A program made the translations under genes and the position numbers. The notes under the pieces were generated by a model. That model was not told the origin of the DNA and did not search any database. It saw only the letters and a list, made by a program, of their open reading frames with translations. DNA of 64,000 bases from Dromaius novaehollandiae (lineage: Eukaryota; Chordata; Aves; Casuariiformes; Dromaiidae), in assembly GCF_036370855.1 (NCBI RefSeq), contig NC_088102.1:42321835-42385834 (forward strand), read 5' to 3'. How positions within the stretch are numbered: position 1 is the first letter of the stretch; every line of letters starts with the position of its first letter. Positions 61,401 through 64,000 of this stretch are shown here, piece after piece.

Positions 61401-63888
61401 TGATGGAGTAAGAAGACACCAAACGAAGACAGGAGAAATGGGGGTAGTTCTATTTTCACTTCAGGCCTGCACAATAGCTTCTCAAACTGCAGGGAACTGA
61501 GATTGTGTTTATGAAAACTGGCCAGCAGTTTTCTCCAAATGAACTCTGACTGCGCAGCTAAGTGTGGAGAGAGTCCCTATCTGATTTCTTAATCATACAT
61601 TTCTAATATTTCTCAAGCAAGTCCCATTCCTACTATCATGAAGCAGAAGACCCTTGTTTTCTTGTCCACTCCACAAATAAGCTAGGTTTAAAAGGGAAAT
61701 GTATTTCTATTATTAAATTAAGGAATGCATAATTATTGCGTTGTGGAATTCAAATTATTGCATCTTTTGCAATGTATGGCTTTTGCAAAGCTTTCACTGG
61801 TACAGATTTTCAAGGCAAAACTCACCACTGCCATAGCTGGCAGAGTTCTTCTGAAGGCCATGACAGAGCTGTGGAAAAAAATACGTTTCAAGCTCCAGGA
61901 GGCTTTTGGAGATTTCTGCACTGGGGAGACATTTTTAAATGTTAGAACAAAAGTGGAAAAAGAACTGTGGGAATGAGAAAAAGCAAGGAGAGGGAAATGA
62001 GTCTCACTCAAAATATCATGTGGCAAGGGAAAACTTAACAGGGACACTGAAGATCTCTTTTCTTAGGGGTCTACCCTGCACACAGTCCCAAAGTATGCTC
62101 TAGCTGCTTGAGTCTTGGCTTTTCAGGGGCAACCTCCAAACCTTTTGACTTTGTAAATGGTTGCATACATTATATTTTGTAGACCAAACCCTCACTTTTT
62201 GTGGAATGGCCTAGTTTTGCTCTCTGATGACTATTTTTTGTAGGACGGGCATATGCAGGCTAGAAAATCTTGGTTTGCAATATACCGATACAGATGTATG
62301 TGGCAATGAATTATAGTAGCTAAAGGCTTTATGCAATGGTTAAAACCATTTAGATTCTTCTCTAAAGACAAAATGTAAAAGAAATCACTGTGGATTTTGG
62401 TGAGAGATTGGAAAACTTGAAGCTTTCCTAGACTTGTTGCAAGAGTTAAAAGGTTTTTTTTAAAAAAAATCTGTAGAAAAAGCAAAGAGATGTTGTCCAT
62501 TAAAATGGTTCCAAAGTGGTCTCTCTCTTCTTTACCATTACACAGGCCTGTGGAGCAATGTCTTCTCCTACAACCTGTTGGATGCCTGGCATTTGTCAGA
62601 TCCTTCAGAAAGATTCTCACTGAGGTGCACCCAACCCAGAGCTGTTGATGTTGGTTGGTTATATTTCTATTTCTATTTTATCTGCTGTCTTATGAATCTT
62701 TAAATGACTATTATGTTCAGACACAAATAGTGTGAAATCTTCATGAAGGCTTTTTATATCTTAAAGCTAGGGCCAATACTGCACTGCTCCTTTTTTACTC
62801 TTAGCTGTCACATTGCTAGTGATTTGTAATTGGGTTTCTGCTCTCATATCTGAACTCATTCTCAGCAACATTATTTCTATTAGTCTCCTTTGGATGAATT
62901 TATGCAGGTGATGATTTGCGACCAAATATAAAACTACTGAAATTTTTAAACCAGATTATCTTTGTCAGAGGCCTTTCAGTGAACCTACATGTTGTTGCAA
63001 ACATCTCAGTGCTGTGATCTCTGTCTGCCTTAGCAGATCACATGTTTTGAGTATTGCTGTTACAGAGTTGGAAATATCAATTATCTTGAACTGCGTTTTG
63101 TTTTTGTTTTTGATCTGGCTACCCATTTTTTGATTTGGATACCCATTTATGTTCCTTGGAAGTGTTGTGTTTGAATGTTAATAACAAGTTTGATTTACGT
63201 GCTCTTCTTCACTTCCTCCAGAGAGGAGTTGCAGAACAGTGAGCTCAATCAATGCCTTTGATAAAAGGTCTTAGGTCCTCATCCCCAACCCAATAAATTG
63301 CCATTTAGCACAGTCCTTTTTCTCTGCTCCTTTTCCAGGTGTCTAAATCTCTTGACAGCATTTTTGTTTAAACTAATCTTGGAAGAAATAGGTCCAAATT
63401 CTCAGCCTCCGCTAATTTACACACAGAGAATCCAACTATGACTTCTATCAAACAGTAGATCACTTTTTCCAGCTTTAAGAAGTTTGTTTCCACTCTCATT
63501 TTGTTTTCTAGGGAATATGCCTTACTGAATGTTGATTCTCTTCTTGTTCCTACTTTGAGATTGATATGATTATATGTTGCCATGTTTTATCAGGAACTTC
63601 TCTCCTTTAGCTAATGTTAGATGCCTTTGGTATTGCAATTATTACAAAGAACTGCATCAAGACAATAATTTGTTCATATCCTCTACCAATCAGCAGAACA
63701 AGAGCCTTTTCTACCAGCAAGGAACATTGAGTTGGAGACTTACTTGGTGACCCCTGAATGTGGCATCATGAGTATTGTTCGGCAGTTCTTGACAGAGCGG
63801 GTGATGGTTTCAAAGTTCTTCAACTTCCTAAAGGGATTCCAGATGCACAATGAATACCTACAGAGCAAAAGCTTTTGTATATGGAAAG
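30421..63888 (+). CDS. PLA2G4E: Cytosolic phospholipase A2 epsilon-like, gene 2 (17 exons in window, 3' end cut off)
   Basis: Tandem paralogue of gene 1 in the same orientation. Exons are 30421-30447, 32665-32737, 45570-45706, 49463-49594, 50688-50728, 51214-51256, 52011-52074, 52742-52905, 53191-53283, 54581-54618, 55269-55404, 56731-56867, 57757-57979, 58545-58659, 59172-59309, 62546-62653 and 63697-63888. Together they give 1861 bases, an open frame of 620 codons plus one base. Every exon length matches gene 1 except exon 8 (164 against 161). The C2 domain, linker and first two thirds of the catalytic domain are present, with a canonical GGGTR oxyanion loop, Arg330 and nucleophile Ser358 in GSSGS. 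The catalytic Asp exon (18) and exons 19-20 should lie just past the right edge. Exon 1 was placed by its exact match in length, phase and MG-aromatic-S pattern to gene 1. No disabling change is seen, so it looks functional, but the missing 3' part leaves this open. Confidence 0.93.
30556..30578. repeat. (TATG)n microsatellite
   Basis: About five to six ATGT units in intron 1 of gene 2. Confidence 0.85.
31098..31227 (+). mobile_element. MIR-like SINE fragment
   Basis: GGGCAAATTATTTAATCACTT, CCAGCTGTGAAACAGAGGTT and GTGAGGTGCTCAGAG follow the order of the MIR core and 3' part (GGGCAAGTCACTTAA, CATCTGTAAAATGG, GTGAGG..GCTTAGA). Old and diverged. Confidence 0.55.
32665..32737 (+). CDS. PLA2G4E: Gene 2 exon 2 (residues 10-33)
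   Basis: Encodes [20 protein letters not shown] then KADP. Acceptor TTTTCTTGCAG, donor CCGC|GTGAGT. 73 bases, phase 0 to 1, as in gene 1. Confidence 0.93.
36172..36290 (-). mobile_element. Degraded CR1 LINE 3' end, reverse orientation
   Basis: GGTCAGTCCAAAGGTTTGTC then TAGCTCAGCAG and TGAACAGAGC match the reverse complement of the amniote CR1 3' end (GGTCAGACCAAAGGTCCATC, TAGCCCAG, TGAACAGA) as recalled. It shares the end block with the copy at 5130-5210. Confidence 0.65.
38376..38460 (+). mobile_element. Possible MIR-like fragment
   Basis: GTGTTACCTTGGACAAGATG, TCTCAGAGCCTTAG and TGTTTGAAACAAGG follow the MIR core order, but the match is loose. Confidence 0.35.
41310..41356. repeat. (TA)n / (TTTA)n microsatellite
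   Basis: About 16 TA units followed by about four TTTA units in intron 2 of gene 2. Confidence 0.9.
43377..43415. repeat. T39 homopolymer
   Basis: Uninterrupted run of 39 T, the longest homopolymer in the window. On the - strand it is an A39 tract following AAC TGG GTT TGA TCA TT. Confidence 0.9.
44796..44992 (-). mobile_element. MIR-like SINE, reverse orientation
   Basis: AATAATAATAGTAGTTATTA, then TTTATAGATGTGGAAATGCA, GGCCAAGGTGACTTAGCAGG and GGAGCAGAGCTGGGATCAGA match the reverse complement of MIR in order. Ancient and diverged. Confidence 0.65.
45570..45706 (+). CDS. PLA2G4E: Gene 2 exon 3 (residues 34-79, C2 domain)
   Basis: Encodes [18 protein letters not shown] then [18 protein letters not shown]. 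Follows a 12.8 kb intron. Acceptor TTTAAATGCAG, donor AAA|GTAAGG. 137 bases. Confidence 0.95.
45707..49462 (+). other. Gene 2 intron 3 (3.8 kb)
   Basis: Non-coding. Open frames near 46516-46795 and 47366-47590 have no recognised homology. TGAGTCAGCA at 47758-47767 is an NF-E2/MAF-type motif. Confidence 0.7.
49463..49594 (+). CDS. PLA2G4E: Gene 2 exon 4 (residues 80-123, C2 domain)
   Basis: Encodes [20 protein letters not shown] then [17 protein letters not shown]. Asp88 and Asn90 match the D93/N95 calcium ligands of cPLA2-alpha. Acceptor CTGTTCCCAG, donor CAG|GTGAGG. Confidence 0.95.
49595..50687 (+). other. Gene 2 intron 4
   Basis: Nothing recognised other than intron sequence. Confidence 0.7.
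50688..50728 (+). CDS. PLA2G4E: Gene 2 exon 5 (residues 124-136)
   Basis: 41 bases encoding [13 protein letters not shown], ending AT|GTGAGT. Acceptor CTTTTACAG. Confidence 0.92.
51214..51256 (+). CDS. PLA2G4E: Gene 2 exon 6 (residues 137-151)
   Basis: 43 bases encoding [14 protein letters not shown]. Acceptor TCTGTTTTTCAG, donor GTG|GTAATT, identical to gene 1 at the donor. Confidence 0.93.
51257..52010 (+). other. Gene 2 intron 6
   Basis: Moderately GC-rich but CpG-poor, unlike the matching intron of gene 1, which holds a CpG island. No extra exon seen. Confidence 0.7.
52011..52074 (+). CDS. PLA2G4E: Gene 2 exon 7 (residues 152-172)
   Basis: 64 bases encoding [20 protein letters not shown]. 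Acceptor CCTGCTACAG, donor TCAG|GTTAGA. Confidence 0.93.
52742..52905 (+). CDS. PLA2G4E: Gene 2 exon 8 (residues 173-227, linker)
   Basis: Encodes [19 protein letters not shown] and [19 protein letters not shown]. 164 bases, one codon more than gene 1. This is the only exon-size difference. The acceptor follows a long T/G tract. Donor TTG|GTATGT. Confidence 0.93.
53191..53283 (+). CDS. PLA2G4E: Gene 2 exon 9 (residues 228-258, linker)
   Basis: Encodes [18 protein letters not shown] then [10 protein letters not shown]. Acceptor ATATTTTTCAG, donor AAG|GTGATT. The first half is unlike gene 1. Confidence 0.92.
53284..54580 (+). other. Gene 2 intron 9
   Basis: AT-rich intron. No other feature recognised. 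Confidence 0.7.
54581..54618 (+). CDS. PLA2G4E: Gene 2 exon 10 (residues 259-270)
   Basis: 38 bases encoding [12 protein letters not shown], ending TG|GTAAGA. Acceptor GTGTTTTTCAG. Confidence 0.92.
55269..55404 (+). CDS. PLA2G4E: Gene 2 exon 11 (residues 271-316)
   Basis: Encodes [20 protein letters not shown] through LEQDLQDHE. Donor GAG|GTACGT. The acceptor TATGTTTAAG is weak but fixed by the 136-base match to gene 1. Confidence 0.94.
55405..56730 (+). other. Gene 2 intron 11
   Basis: AT-rich intron of 1.3 kb. No other feature recognised. Confidence 0.7.
56731..56867 (+). CDS. PLA2G4E: Gene 2 exon 12 (residues 317-361, oxyanion loop and nucleophile)
   Basis: Encodes [20 protein letters not shown] and [15 protein letters not shown] is the canonical oxyanion loop, with Arg330. 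The nucleophile is Ser358. Acceptor ATGTAAACAG, donor TG|GTAAGA. Confidence 0.96.
57757..57979 (+). CDS. PLA2G4E: Gene 2 exon 13 (residues 362-436)
   Basis: 223 bases encoding [20 protein letters not shown] through [16 protein letters not shown]. Acceptor TTTTCCCTAG, donor GGG|GTACTG. Confidence 0.95.
58545..58659 (+). CDS. PLA2G4E: Gene 2 exon 14 (residues 437-474)
   Basis: Encodes [20 protein letters not shown] then [11 protein letters not shown]. Acceptor TCAATTCACAG, donor AAAG|GTGATG. Confidence 0.94.
59172..59309 (+). CDS. PLA2G4E: Gene 2 exon 15 (residues 475-520)
   Basis: Encodes [19 protein letters not shown] through [12 protein letters not shown]. Acceptor TCTCTGCTTGCAG with a good pyrimidine tract, donor CAAG|GTGATA. 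Confidence 0.96.
59310..62545 (+). other. Gene 2 intron 15 (3.2 kb)
   Basis: Contains a CR1-derived stretch (60332-60500). A 143-codon minus-strand frame over the same place is a by-product of that repeat. No other feature recognised. Confidence 0.7.
60332..60500 (+). mobile_element. Degraded CR1 LINE 3' region
   Basis: GAGGTGACTTAGGAAGAATA, GCTATAAAATCCTGAATCAA and GTGGAGAAAGTGAACAGAGA, then ACGAGAATAAGGGGCAC resemble the CR1 3' stretch GAGGTGAC..CTATAAAATCATGAAT..GTGGAGAAAGTGAATA..ACAAGAACTAGGGG as recalled. Confidence 0.65.
62546..62653 (+). CDS. PLA2G4E: Gene 2 exon 16 (residues 521-556)
   Basis: Encodes [20 protein letters not shown] then [15 protein letters not shown]. The donor GTTG|GTTGGT is weak. 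The end is set by the 108-base match to gene 1. The second half diverges strongly from gene 1 ([15 protein letters not shown]). Confidence 0.9.
62654..63696 (+). other. Gene 2 intron 16
   Basis: AT-rich intron starting at a weak GTTGGT donor. No other feature recognised. Confidence 0.7.
63697..63888 (+). CDS. PLA2G4E: Gene 2 exon 17 (residues 557-620), last exon in window
   Basis: Encodes [20 protein letters not shown] through [17 protein letters not shown]. Acceptor AATCAGCAG, donor AAAG|GTAATA. 192 bases as in gene 1. Exons 18-20 are expected past the right edge. Confidence 0.94.
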
Positions 63889-64000
63889 GTAATAACCCCT
63901 GAATTTTAATTTTGCCTGGTTAGGTGGTTTGACATTTTTATTAGTGAAAAGAAGGTAGAAGATGATCAGGCTTTAATCTTCACTTGGGAAAAATAAATTC

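Noticed and set aside
1-64000. tRNA, rRNA, CRISPR array or endogenous retrovirus
   Set aside because: None was seen: no tRNA-like fold with intact boxes, no regular spacer repeats, no paired LTRs or retroviral motifs.

Overview
The window is nuclear DNA from a land vertebrate, most likely a bird or another sauropsid. The evidence is small exons in long AT-rich introns with GT..AG boundaries, degraded CR1 LINE 3' ends, ancient MIR SINE pieces, and few recent transposons. The species cannot be read from the sequence. No prokaryotic genes, viral genes or CRISPR arrays were seen.

The content is two tandem, same-strand (+) genes for group IV cytosolic phospholipase A2 of the epsilon type (PLA2G4E-like). 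Gene 1 is complete: 20 coding exons from 472 to 26733, 816 codons plus stop, with no frameshift or internal stop. Gene 2 starts at a 27-base first exon at 30421 and has 17 coding exons in the window, ending at 63888. Its last three exons (about residues 621 to the end) lie beyond the right edge. Exon lengths and intron phases are the same in both genes except exon 8, which is one codon longer in gene 2. They are therefore tandem duplicates.

Layout: 1-471 is the CpG-rich promoter and 5' region of gene 1. 472-26733 is gene 1, with the C2 domain on exons 2-5, the linker on exons 6-10 and the catalytic domain on exons 11-20. 26734-30420 holds the gene 1 3' UTR and the intergenic spacer. 30300-30420 is the gene 2 promoter, and 30421 to the right edge is gene 2. 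The long gaps are introns with CR1 and MIR remnants, microsatellites and homopolymers.

Family knowledge (human PLA2G4E) predicts calcium-dependent, membrane-recruited lipid hydrolases or N-acyltransferases that make N-acyl-phosphatidylethanolamines. The most notable details are a Gly-to-Cys change in the oxyanion loop of gene 1, a 9-residue first exon in both genes with an N-myristoylation-type motif, paralogous core promoters, and a CpG island in intron 6 of gene 1 whose open frame runs into exon 7. All alignments were done by eye.
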